This document shows positions 16,266-25,610 of a DNA stretch of 50,328 nucleotides, piece by piece. Within the stretch, counting starts at the first letter, position 1. Each line of letters begins with the position of its first letter. Source of the DNA: Fimbriimonadaceae bacterium (lineage in GTDB: Bacteria > Armatimonadota > UBA10988); assembly GCA_020850355.1 (NCBI GenBank), contig JADZEX010000036.1:1-50328 (forward strand). The letters are read 5' to 3'. The position numbers and the translations under genes are program-made. The notes under the pieces were generated by a model. That model was not told where the DNA came from, searched no databases, and saw nothing but the letters and a program-made list of their open reading frames with translations.

Positions 16266-18272
16266 TTAGTCGAAGCCCAGGCTCGGCGCCTGCACCTCAA
16301 CCTGGAAGAGCGCCTTCCCGAGATAGCAGACCAGCGTCCAGAAAAAGGCCATCGTGAAGGTCCCCAGGACCAGCCCCAGGAAGAAGGGCATCGCGCGGCG
16401 GTAGGCCTTCATGCCGCCGCTCTTGAGGATCATGCCCTTCAGGCACCAGGTCAGAAACGCGCTGAACCAGAACACCAGCAAGGTCCACGAGGCGCAGACG
16501 GCGTAGCCCAGCGGGTGCAGCGGCCACCAGACCTGCGTCGCGCGCAGAAAGACCAGCCCGCTGCAGACGACGATCCCGACCAGGTACGAGGGCAGCGCCA
16601 CCGGCGAAGTGCGGACCTGTTGCTGCATCGCCGTGACGGCTTCCTTGACCTGCCACTCGGCATTGCCGCGGGGATAGCCGTAGATGCTGATCTGCCCGAG
16701 GTCGTGGCTGATGTTCAGGAAGAAGTAGCAGCCGGCGATCATCGCCCCGACGACACCCACAAAGATCGGCAGCAGCAGATTGCGCGGCCGGTACCGCAGC
16801 TCGCGGGCGAGCTTCTGGTTGTCCAAGAAGTTGCTCAGCAGGACGCCCCGCAGGTCGCGCGTGAGGACCGTGTCGAGCATCGCCAAGACGGTGATGTTGC
16901 GCGCCCCGAGGCTCCAGTGTGGCCGCACCAGGCGGATCAGGTCGAGCGGCCGGAAGCTGGCCTCGGTCTGTAGCAGCCCCGCCTCGGCCACCCCGCGGCT
17001 GAGGACCAGCGCCACCACGAAGAGGTAGACCCCCAGTTCGACAAAGCCCAGCCAGGCGTCGAGGCCGGCGTACCAGCACCAGAGGATCGAGCCGAGGAAG
17101 CTGAGCAGCAGCCCCCAGACCGCCACGCGGTAGGGGATCACCTCGTCGTTGGCGCCGTCGCTGAGCAGGCTGCGGCCGCGCTGCACGGCACCGCGCAAGA
17201 CCGGCCCGAAGTGCGTCCAGCCGGTACGCAGGAGGTAGACCACCAGCACGGTGTAGGCCCCGGCGACCTGGTAGCCGATGTAGAGCTGCGTCGGGTACTG
17301 CGGCATGGAGACCAGTTGGTAGGCCAACTGGGTGGCGATCACGTCGGTCAGGCGGGTGACCAGGAAGAAGAACCAGAGGCTGAACAAGAGGTCGCTGCTG
17401 AGGAAGTAGAAGAAGCCCACCGCGCCGAACGAGATCACCACGCGGGTGAAGTAGATCCCGTTCCAGGGCTTCGTGGTAAGGAACTGGTTGACGTTCCAGG
17501 AGAGCGCGATCTCGGGCACGCTGGGAATGTTGGCGTGCAGGCCGTTGATGGTGTAGACCAGCACCGGCAGCGCGGCGCCGAACCAGGTCAGGCGATTCCG
17601 GAAGAGGTCCCCCGCGCTCTGTTCGTCGATCAGCGCCAGCGGCAGCGTGACGAGCGGAAAGACCAGCTTCTCGTTGTCGGCCCACTGTCGCCGCAGAATC
17701 ACCGCCAGGCAGAGGAACGACAGGTAGACCAGACTCAGCAGCCCCGACCAGCTCAGCAGGGGCCCGAGCCAGAGTCGCCAGGGCACCTTGGCGTTGCCCT
17801 CGTGGTAATCGACGGCGGCGTCCTGCCGGTCAACGCCCTCGGGATCGAAGACCACCAGCCACGGTTCGAGGTTCTTCGCGAACAGCTCCATGTACTGGTT
17901 TTCGGCCGTCGCGTAGTAGCTGGCGTGGATCAGCGGCGGGATCAGCTTCTCGATGGTCCCGCGGCTGGACATCATCACGGTGATGGTCATCACGACGTAC
18001 AGCGGGAACAGATCGCGCGCCGCCAGGAAGCGGATCCCGACCAGCCACTTCAGCAGCCGGGACAGCAGCACCAGCAGGAACAGCCCGCCGAGCGCTGCCG
18101 GGGAGAGCTGCATGATGCCGATCTGCAGCTTCTGCAGGACCATGTCGCCATACACGGTGATGTAGGCCATCGCCGCGATCAACGGCCCGGCGACCAGCAG
18201 CGCGCGCAGCCGCATCGTCGCGAGCGGCGGCTCGGCGGTCGGGTCAGGACTCAGCTCGTGGTTCATCGGCAT
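16266..18272 (-). CDS. Large polytopic membrane protein (possible DUF6785/DUF6784 family)
   Basis: This is a protein of about 668 residues with roughly a dozen or more hydrophobic segments, starting at LLVAGPLIAAMAYITVYG and ending near TFTMAFFWTLVCYLGKAL. A soluble stretch after the early helices contains SYYATAENQYMELF and NLEPWLVVFDPEGV. I recall similar proteins annotated as DUF6785/DUF6784, distantly like OPT-type transporters, in Armatimonadota and Planctomycetota; that assignment is from memory and tentative. The function is unknown. I start at ATG 18272 (MPMNHELS), with ATG 18266 as an alternative. The longer open frame upstream lies inside the FAD gene and is its shadow. The gene begins five bases after the FAD-oxidoreductase stop, so they are likely one operon and may act on the same compound. 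Confidence 0.65.
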   Translation of the reverse strand: MPMNHELSPDPTAEPPLATMRLRALLVAGPLIAAMAYITVYGDMVLQKLQIGIMQLSPAALGGLFLLVLLSRLLKWLVGIRFLAARDLFPLYVVMTITVMMSSRGTIEKLIPPLIHASYYATAENQYMELFAKNLEPWLVVFDPEGVDRQDAAVDYHEGNAKVPWRLWLGPLLSWSGLLSLVYLSFLCLAVILRRQWADNEKLVFPLVTLPLALIDEQSAGDLFRNRLTWFGAALPVLVYTINGLHANIPSVPEIALSWNVNQFLTTKPWNGIYFTRVVISFGAVGFFYFLSSDLLFSLWFFFLVTRLTDVIATQLAYQLVSMPQYPTQLYIGYQVAGAYTVLVVYLLRTGWTHFGPVLRGAVQRGRSLLSDGANDEVIPYRVAVWGLLLSFLGSILWCWYAGLDAWLGFVELGVYLFVVALVLSRGVAEAGLLQTEASFRPLDLIRLVRPHWSLGARNITVLAMLDTVLTRDLRGVLLSNFLDNQKLARELRYRPRNLLLPIFVGVVGAMIAGCYFFLNISHDLGQISIYGYPRGNAEWQVKEAVTAMQQQVRTSPVALPSYLVGIVVCSGLVFLRATQVWWPLHPLGYAVCASWTLLVFWFSAFLTWCLKGMILKSGGMKAYRRAMPFFLGLVLGTFTMAFFWTLVCYLGKALFQVEVQAPSLGFD

Positions 18273-18276
18273 CGGG

Positions 18277-19569
18277 CTATTGCATCCAATTGGCCAACTC
18301 CTCCAGGCCGCCTGCCACGGCGGCGAACGGCACCGCCGCTGGCTGGCAGCCGCGGGCGGCGGCCAGCGCGGCGCAGACCCCGGCGGCCTGACCCAGCGCC
18401 ACGGCGTTGCCGGTGACGCGGTAGCTGCTGTGGGCGATGAAGTCGCCACTGAGGCAACGCCCAGCCAGCAGCAGGTTGTCGACGTCGGCCGCCAGCAGCG
18501 CGCGGAGCGGAATGTCGTAGGGTTGCGCCCGCACGCCCTCACCGCTGTAGCCCTGGTGCTGCGCCGGGTTGGTGGCGTGGACATCGACCGGGAAGGTCAC
18601 CCGGCAGACGGCATCGTCGTGCCGCGCGCCGGTGATCAGGTCGTCCGCGGTGACGGTGTACCGGCCGGCGATGCGCCGCCCCTCGCGGACGCCGATCTGG
18701 GCGCCGGTGGCGACGATCCGCAGGCCGGCCCAGGGCCCGCCGAGCGCCCGCAGGGCGGTCGTCAGGCCGAACACCTCGGCCCGCGCCCGGCTGGTCGCGG
18801 CGCTCAGGGCGCTGGCGTCGTCGCAGCGCACGCCGTACTCGTGGTTGGCCATCATCGCCACCAGGCCGCCGGGCAGGGCGAACAGCGTTGGTTGCGAGTA
18901 GGACGGTTGCACGCCGGCCCGCGCCAGCTCCGCCAGGAAGCGCACTTTGCACTGCCCGACCTGCGGTTGGCCGTGGAGCACCCCGATCGCCTGCAGGGCC
19001 GCGTGGTCGAGTCCGCCCAAGAGGGCCATCAACGACAGCGGCTGGCACTCTCCGCTGCCCGGCCGACCGACCTCGTAGCGACAGCCGGCCCAGGCCGCGA
19101 GGTCGCCGTCGCCGGTGCAGTCGATGCACACCGGCGCGCTCCAGGCCTCGCGTCCCGACTTGCTCTCGGTGAGCACGGCGGTGACCTGGCGGTCGGCGAC
19201 CCCGGCGGCGACGACGCGGGTGTGCAGCCGCACCGCCACGCCGACCTCGGCGCACAACTCGTCGAGCACCAGTTTCATGGTCTCGACGTCGTAGGCGTAG
19301 GAGAGCTGCCCGTCGCGGGCCGCCAGGCGGGCCAGGATCAGCGGCAGCAGGCCGCGCTTGTGCTGGTGATCGAGCAGCCAGCAGAGCGCTCCGCTGGTCC
19401 AGATGCCGCCAAGCTGGCCATGCGTTTCGAGCAACCGCACCCGCGCCCCGAGGCGGGCGGCGGCAAGCGCCGCGGCGACCCCGGCCGGCCCGCCGCCCGC
19501 GACGATCACGTCGCACTGCGCCACCAGCGGCAGCTCCCGCGGCGGTTCGTGGTACGTCGCAGCGCTCAC
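18277..19569 (-). CDS. FAD-dependent oxidoreductase (FAD_oxidored type)
   Basis: This is a 430-residue flavoprotein. The N-terminal Rossmann motif is DVIVAGGGPAGVAAALAAARLG, followed by LLETHGQLGGIWTSG. The middle has CIDCTGDGDLAAWAG, and the C-terminal FAD loop has PLRALLAADVDNLLLAGRCLSGDFIAHSSYRVTGNA. This layout fits the FAD_oxidored family, common next to sugar-catabolic genes in Planctomycetota and Armatimonadota, where substrates are mostly unknown. No secretion signal is evident. The start is GTG 19569, overlapping the stop of the upstream lipoprotein gene by four bases (GTGA). The frame is open far upstream, but that is lipoprotein-gene shadow. It is followed after four bases by the polytopic membrane protein. 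Confidence 0.85.
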   Translation of the reverse strand: MSAATYHEPPRELPLVAQCDVIVAGGGPAGVAAALAAARLGARVRLLETHGQLGGIWTSGALCWLLDHQHKRGLLPLILARLAARDGQLSYAYDVETMKLVLDELCAEVGVAVRLHTRVVAAGVADRQVTAVLTESKSGREAWSAPVCIDCTGDGDLAAWAGCRYEVGRPGSGECQPLSLMALLGGLDHAALQAIGVLHGQPQVGQCKVRFLAELARAGVQPSYSQPTLFALPGGLVAMMANHEYGVRCDDASALSAATSRARAEVFGLTTALRALGGPWAGLRIVATGAQIGVREGRRIAGRYTVTADDLITGARHDDAVCRVTFPVDVHATNPAQHQGYSGEGVRAQPYDIPLRALLAADVDNLLLAGRCLSGDFIAHSSYRVTGNAVALGQAAGVCAALAAARGCQPAAVPFAAVAGGLEELANWMQ

Positions 19570-20063
19570 GGCAACTCCAGACTCGCCCGCAGCCCCTCCG
19601 CCGCCGACCGCAGCGCGGGGGCCAGCTCCTGGCGGGCGACCCACTCCAGGACCCACCCGCCGGCGATCACATCGCGCTGGCCGACCTCGCCGGCGGGCAG
19701 GGTCAAGTCGCACCGCAGCGCAGCCCGGCCGGCGATCGTGCCGGCCTGCGGCGGCCCGCTGACGGTCTGCGGGAACTTCGCCGCGACCTGCGTGCTGACC
19801 TGCTGCGCCAGCGCCTCGACCGGCCAGGTGGCGGCCGCGTCGATCCGACTCAGCACCAGCCGCTCCCGCGCGGTCGGCGCGATCACCACCAACGGCCCGG
19901 CGGCGGCGTGGTGCACGGTGACCGGCCAGTTCGCGGGCTTCGTCAGCCGGAGGCCCGGCAACTCGCCGACGGTCCACGCCTCGGGCGCCCCGGCCGGCGG
20001 CAGACTCGGCCCACAGCCGCTCAGCAGCAGGGCCAGCAGGCAGCTCGACAGCGGGCGTGGCAT
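19566..20063 (-). CDS. Small hypothetical lipoprotein
   Basis: This is a 165-residue protein with a lipoprotein signal: MPRP, a hydrophobic core, and lipobox LLSGC with Cys17 as the lipidation site. The mature part (GLRLTKPANWPVT..., LVVIAP, then GTIAGRAALRCDLTL and GGWVLEWVA) has no motif I can place. Its general pattern resembles small PsbP/DcrB-like lipoproteins that follow a 'gf.l..P..W' strand. It is presumably membrane-anchored facing the periplasm. The start ATG 20063 follows GGAGAG. Its stop overlaps the FAD-oxidoreductase start, so the three minus-strand genes 20063-16266 probably form one operon. Confidence 0.75.
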   Translation of the reverse strand: MPRPLSSCLLALLLSGCGPSLPPAGAPEAWTVGELPGLRLTKPANWPVTVHHAAAGPLVVIAPTARERLVLSRIDAAATWPVEALAQQVSTQVAAKFPQTVSGPPQAGTIAGRAALRCDLTLPAGEVGQRDVIAGGWVLEWVARQELAPALRSAAEGLRASLELP

Positions 20064-20134
20064 CGCTCTCTCCGCCGACCGGCGGACGGCGTCGACGGGT
20101 TCTTCGACTCGCTGGATTGGATCCCTGCCGACGT

Positions 20135-20143
20135 GCTATACTG
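20135..20143 (+). promoter_or_regulatory. Extended -10 promoter candidate for the MscS-like gene
   Basis: TGCTATACT is an extended -10 (TGn plus TATACT at 20138-20143). No good -35 lies at 16-18 bases; TTGGAT (20119-20124) is too close. It is 68 bases before the ATG at 20211. Confidence 0.45.
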
Positions 20144-20210
20144 CGGGGTCGTTGCTACGGCTGCCCGAGGCCCCGTCGCCGGGGCAGCGGCGCGTGGAGT
20201 CGGGACTCCC

Positions 20211-20762
20211 ATGAACACCCTCGCCGGCTTGCTCGGCGCCCAGGTCTGGGTGCGGCTGCTGACCAACGTGGTGCAGAGCGTGGTCACCGCCATCCCGGCG
20301 GCGCTGGCTTGCGAAGCGGGTGGCTGGCTGTTGCGGTGGTGGGTCTTGCGCCGCCTCAACCCGGTCTTCGCCCGCGACGCCGGACGCGACCCGGTCGAGC
20401 GGGCGCGGCGGCGGCGGATGCTGCGGGATGGCACCGTGATTGGGCTGCGCTGGTTCCAGAACAGCCTCGCGACAGTGATCATCCTGACCCTCTGGGGCGT
20501 GCAGCCGCTGGCCACGGTGCTCTTCCTGGCGCTGTTGGCGGCGGTCAGCCAGACGCTCTGGCGCGACGCCGTGGCGACCTACCGGCTGCTCTGGGACGAT
20601 GTCCTGGGGGTCGGTGATCAACTGGCCATCGACGGCGGCGGCCGGGGGATCGTCAGCGAAATCGGCTGGCGACGGGTCAAGCTGGTGGCGGCCGACGGCC
20701 AATCGCTGTCGCTGCCGGCCGGCGAGGTGCGGGCGGTGAAGCTGGCCGGCCCCGGCGGCTGA
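20211..20762 (+). CDS. Small MscS-like membrane protein
   Basis: This is a 183-residue protein with hydrophobic segments near residues 15-45 and 80-115. They are followed by a soluble beta domain, VLGVGDQLAIDGGGRGIVSEIGWRRVKL and DGQSLSLPAGEV. That C-terminal stretch matches the core of MscS-family channels (a 'vGD.i...g..G.V.eI..R' strand, then a 'd.....vP' segment). The protein is shorter than MscS (286 residues), and the usual VPN asparagine is replaced by an alanine, so gating or conductance is not assured. I start at ATG 20211, the last in-frame ATG before the membrane segments. The upstream part of the frame crosses the divergent intergenic region. The BFN gene starts 10 bases after its stop. 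Confidence 0.65.
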   Translation: MNTLAGLLGAQVWVRLLTNVVQSVVTAIPAALACEAGGWLLRWWVLRRLNPVFARDAGRDPVERARRRRMLRDGTVIGLRWFQNSLATVIILTLWGVQPLATVLFLALLAAVSQTLWRDAVATYRLLWDDVLGVGDQLAIDGGGRGIVSEIGWRRVKLVAADGQSLSLPAGEVRAVKLAGPGG

Positions 20763-20772
20763 GGTGGCTTGG

Positions 20773-21222
20773 ATGGCTGAGGAGTTCTGCGCGGTCGAGC
20801 TGCGGGGCGTCGCCGAAGACAAGTTCGGCTACGACTTCGCGCTGCTGTGCGACGCCCAGGGCCGGCAACTGCCGATCTGGATGGGCCGCTGTCAGGCGGT
20901 GGCGATCGCCTTCAAACTGCAGGGCGAAACGATGCCCCGGCCGCTGACCCACGATCTGCTGTGTAATAGCGTGGAGCGGCTCGGGGGACAGATCACCCGG
21001 GTGCTGATCGACGATTTCTGGCAGGATACGTTCTACGCCAAAGTGTGCTTGGCCGCTACGGCGGGCGAGCCTGAAATGCAAGTGGACTGCCGTCCGTCCG
21101 ACGGCATTGCCATCGCCATCCGGGCCGGGGTCCCGATCCTGGTCCGGGAGGATGTCTTGGAGGAGGGCAAGGTTCCTCAACCTCTCACGCCGGATCTTGA
21201 GGACGAGGACGACGCCGGATGA
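20773..21222 (+). CDS. Bifunctional nuclease (BFN/DUF151) family protein
   Basis: This is a 149-residue DUF151 domain protein. The conserved core is visible: the strand pattern QLPIWMGRCQAVAIAFKLQG, RPLTHDLLCNSVERLGG, and the hallmark RPSDGIAIAIRAGVPILVREDVL. Plant and some bacterial members have reported RNase/DNase activity, but the biochemical role in most bacteria is unsettled. The acidic tail (DLEDEDDAG) is disordered. I start at ATG 20773, which has GAGG (20761-20764) eight bases upstream. A GTG at 20764 would add three residues. It probably shares a transcript with the MscS-like gene just upstream. Confidence 0.85.
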   Translation: MAEEFCAVELRGVAEDKFGYDFALLCDAQGRQLPIWMGRCQAVAIAFKLQGETMPRPLTHDLLCNSVERLGGQITRVLIDDFWQDTFYAKVCLAATAGEPEMQVDCRPSDGIAIAIRAGVPILVREDVLEEGKVPQPLTPDLEDEDDAG

Positions 21223-21228
21223 CGTACT

Positions 21229-21281
21229 GGCCTGACGAGGGCCTGACGATGCCGGATCTATCAGGAGGCCTGACGAGGGCC
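21229..21281 (+). repeat. Short direct repeats upstream of acs
   Basis: GGCCTGACGAGGGCC occurs exactly at 21229-21243 and at 21267-21281. A degenerate copy, GGCCTGACGATGCC, sits at 21240-21253 and overlaps the first. They fill the 81-base gap between the BFN stop and the acs start. They could be regulator sites or replication slippage; I cannot choose. Confidence 0.6.
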
Positions 21282-21289
21282 AAGGAATG

Positions 21290-21295
21290 GGAGAG
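21290..21295 (+). promoter_or_regulatory. Shine-Dalgarno GGAGAG that supports a CTG start for acs
   Basis: The purine run GGAGAG lies eight bases before CTG at 21304-21306. The GTG at 21316 is 20 bases from it, too far for normal use. No ATG, GTG or TTG is in frame at the right distance. Confidence 0.5.
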
Positions 21296-21303
21296 TAGCC
21301 TCG

Positions 21304-23232
<1,929 letters not shown>

Positions 23233-23254
23233 TCCTCGCCCCCAGTCCAGCGCA

Positions 23255-23286
23255 CCGGCCCGGCCTGCTCCGGCAGGTCGGGCCGG
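23255..23286 (+). terminator. Hairpin terminator after acs
   Basis: Arms of 14 bases (23255-23268 and 23273-23286) pair completely apart from one G-U, with a TCCG loop. It begins 22 bases after the acs stop. TCTGCCTT follows, so there is no real U-tract. Confidence 0.65.
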
Positions 23287-23377
23287 TCTGCCTTGGGGCC
23301 CCCTGTTCAGCGCGGGCGCCACCGCGTATGCTCTACGGCGCGCGGCGGCGAAGGCCGGGCGCCAAGGAAGTACGACG

Positions 23378-24376
23378 ATGGCGAAAGTGCGAGTGGCGAT
23401 TCTGGGGTGTGGTGGGATGGCGGGCGGGCACGCCCGGCGCTTCGCGGCGAACCCCGATGTCGAGCTGGTGGCCCTCTGTGACGTCGACGAGCCGCGGGTG
23501 GCGGCCTTCATTCAGCGCAACATCGCGGACTACCAGCCGCGACCGGCCATCTTCACCGATCCGGCGGCGATGTACGCCACGGCCCGGCCCGATGCGGTGT
23601 CGATTGTCACGCCGCACACGCTCCATTTCGAGCACGGCCAGCAAGCCCTGGCGGCCGGCTGCCACGTGCTGATGGAAAAGCCGATGGTCACCGACTCGAC
23701 CCAGGCCCACGCCCTGGCGAAGGAGGTCGCGGCCAGCGGCAAAGTCTTCTGCATCGGCTACAACACGCCCTGCACCCCCGAGTTCAAGTACCTTCGCGAG
23801 CTGATCCGCAGCGGCGAGTTGGGCAAGCTTGAGCTGGTCAGCGGCTGGCTGGTGCAGAACTGGAAGCGCGGCACGTCCGGCAGTTGGCGCCAGGATCCGG
23901 CGCTCTCGGGCGGCGGGCAGATGTACGACAGCGGCGCGCACCTCTTCAACAGCCTGGTCTGGCTGGTCGAACAGCCGGTGGCGCAGGTGCAGGCCTTTGT
24001 CGACAACTGCGACACACCCGTCGATATCAACGGCACCGCCAACATCAAGTTCGCCGACGGCACGCTGGCGACGATCACCATCGGCGGCAACTGCCGCGAT
24101 GCCGGCGCCGGGCTGACCTTGAGTTTCGTCGACGGCCGCGTCGAGGTCGATGGCTGGGGCGGCTCCTGGATCCGCATCTTCAAGGGCGGGCAGGTGAAGT
24201 ACCCGGCGATCAGCGGCACGGCCGACTCGCCGATGGACAACTTCGTCGACGCCATCCTGGGCCGCGCCCCGGCTCAGACCAGTCCCATCAACGGCGTGAT
24301 CCAGAGTGAGCTGATGGACGCGATCTACGAGTCCGCGCGCACCGGGACCGTCGTCACGGTGCAGTCGCAGGCTTAG
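23378..24376 (+). CDS. Gfo/Idh/MocA-family NAD(P)-dependent oxidoreductase
   Basis: This is a 332-residue sugar or cyclitol dehydrogenase. Rossmann motif VAILGCGGMAGGHA (6-19), then ALCDVDEPR ending the second strand, and MEKPMV, the family's EKP signature with the catalytic lysine. GYNTPCTPEFKYLRELI follows, and DSGAHLFNSLVWL carries the D-x3-H pair that binds substrate. The C-terminal half is the alpha/beta dimerisation domain. There is no signal peptide, so the protein is cytosolic. The start ATG 23378 has AAGGAAG upstream at good spacing. It is monocistronic by position and convergent with a second family member, from which it is separated by a perfect hairpin. The substrate cannot be read from sequence. 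Confidence 0.92.
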   Translation: MAKVRVAILGCGGMAGGHARRFAANPDVELVALCDVDEPRVAAFIQRNIADYQPRPAIFTDPAAMYATARPDAVSIVTPHTLHFEHGQQALAAGCHVLMEKPMVTDSTQAHALAKEVAASGKVFCIGYNTPCTPEFKYLRELIRSGELGKLELVSGWLVQNWKRGTSGSWRQDPALSGGGQMYDSGAHLFNSLVWLVEQPVAQVQAFVDNCDTPVDINGTANIKFADGTLATITIGGNCRDAGAGLTLSFVDGRVEVDGWGGSWIRIFKGGQVKYPAISGTADSPMDNFVDAILGRAPAQTSPINGVIQSELMDAIYESARTGTVVTVQSQA

Positions 24377-24386
24377 CTGGCAGCGC

Positions 24387-24426
24387 CACCGCCGCCGCTC
24401 CCCAGACGTCAGGAGCGGCGGCGGTG
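24387..24426. terminator. Perfect bidirectional hairpin between two oxidoreductase genes
   Basis: CACCGCCGCCGCTCC (24387-24401) and its exact complement (24412-24426) flank a 10-base loop. It lies 10 bases after one stop and four bases from the other convergent stop, so it can serve both genes. No U-tract is present on either side. Confidence 0.75.
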
Positions 24427-24430
24427 ACGG

Positions 24431-25546
24431 CTAAGCCTCGCCGTCGATCGTCCAGTCGGCCAGCCCCAAGGGCAGCGGCGCCGGCTGGGCGCAGGTGCTC
24501 TCCAGGCTGACGTGCCGGCCCTCGGCCGAGGCTTCGTGGAGCGCGTGGATGATGTCGATCACGTGGTACCCCAGCGCGCCGTCGGCGCGATGCGGGCGGC
24601 CGGTGCGCAGGCCCACCGCCAGGTCGGCGAGGCCCACGCCGCGGCTGTTGTCGTTGTAGCCGAAGGCGCACTCGACCGGCGCCAGCTCCTTGCCGTCGGC
24701 GCGGCGGAGCAGAATCGGCCCGCCGAAGTTGTTGGGGTCGATGCAGCGTAGTGAGCCCTCGGTGCCGTACACCTCGAGGTGTGGCAACCCGGTGGGATGC
24801 ACATCGCTGCTGATCAGCAGCGTGCCCACCGCTCCGCAGGCGAAGTCGAGCACGGCCGCAAAGTGGGTCGGCGTCTTGACGACCTCGGCCAGCCCCGGCT
24901 GGTCGCTCCAGAACTCGCGCGCCGAGCCAGTGACGCGGGCCACCGGACCGAGCAGGTGAATCAGGGCGTGCAGGTAGTAGGGTCCCCGGTCGAAGCTCCA
25001 GGTCACCCCGAAGTCGAAGAAGTTGGTGCGGTAGAAGCTGACGTAGCCATCGCCAGCCGCCTGTGGCGGCGCCGGGCGCTTGAAGGCGTGCAGATTGGCC
25101 AGCGCGCCGACTGGCCGACCGATGGCGCCCTGGTCGATCAACTGCCGGGCGGTCTGCCAGGCGCCCCCGAAGAAGGTATCGGGCGCCGCGCCGACCCGCA
25201 GGCCCTGCGCGGCCGCCAGCCGCAACATCTCGCGGCCGTCCTCGCGGTAGACCGCCAGCGGCTTCTCGATGTAGGGCGACTTGCCGGCCTGCAGCGTCGC
25301 GATCCCCACCGGGCCATGCGCCCCGTGGGGTGTCAGGTTGAGCACCACCTCGATGTCGTCGCGGGCGAGCAACTGGTCGGGTGAGCCATGCCAGGCGATG
25401 TCGTACTCAGCGGCCCGCGCCTGCGCCGCCTCGGCGCGCAGATCGGCCACCGCCACGATGTCGAACGCGCTGAAGCGCTTCGAGTTCTCGAGGTACTTGC
25501 CGGCGATCGCCCCACAGCCGATTACACCAACGCGCACTGCATCCAC
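24431..25546 (-). CDS. Gfo/Idh/MocA-family oxidoreductase
   Basis: This is a 371-residue NAD(P)-dependent dehydrogenase of the same superfamily as its convergent neighbour but clearly a different subgroup. VGVIGCGAIAGKYLENS is the nucleotide motif, IEKPLAV the EKP signature, and FDRGPYYLHALIHLLGPV carries the D-x-GPYYL pattern of a common uncharacterised subfamily. The tail (HVSLESTCAQPAPLPLG) is typical of that subgroup. The GTG start at 25546 has GGAG seven bases upstream; the frame is open 16 codons further without a good site. It follows the SGNH-like gene by 64 bases on the same strand, possibly in one transcript. It is cytosolic; substrate unknown. Confidence 0.9.
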   Translation of the reverse strand: MDAVRVGVIGCGAIAGKYLENSKRFSAFDIVAVADLRAEAAQARAAEYDIAWHGSPDQLLARDDIEVVLNLTPHGAHGPVGIATLQAGKSPYIEKPLAVYREDGREMLRLAAAQGLRVGAAPDTFFGGAWQTARQLIDQGAIGRPVGALANLHAFKRPAPPQAAGDGYVSFYRTNFFDFGVTWSFDRGPYYLHALIHLLGPVARVTGSAREFWSDQPGLAEVVKTPTHFAAVLDFACGAVGTLLISSDVHPTGLPHLEVYGTEGSLRCIDPNNFGGPILLRRADGKELAPVECAFGYNDNSRGVGLADLAVGLRTGRPHRADGALGYHVIDIIHALHEASAEGRHVSLESTCAQPAPLPLGLADWTIDGEA

Positions 25547-25610
25547 GACGTTGCTCCTGCTGTCGGCGGGAGCGTTCGGACCGCTCGCCGGCAATCCTGC
25601 GCCGGCTGGC

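Noticed and set aside
13337-16357. 1006-codon open frame on the plus strand opposite the secreted protein gene
   Set aside because: It mirrors the minus-strand gene, has no motifs, and the minus frame has a signal peptide, Shine-Dalgarno, promoter and internal duplication.
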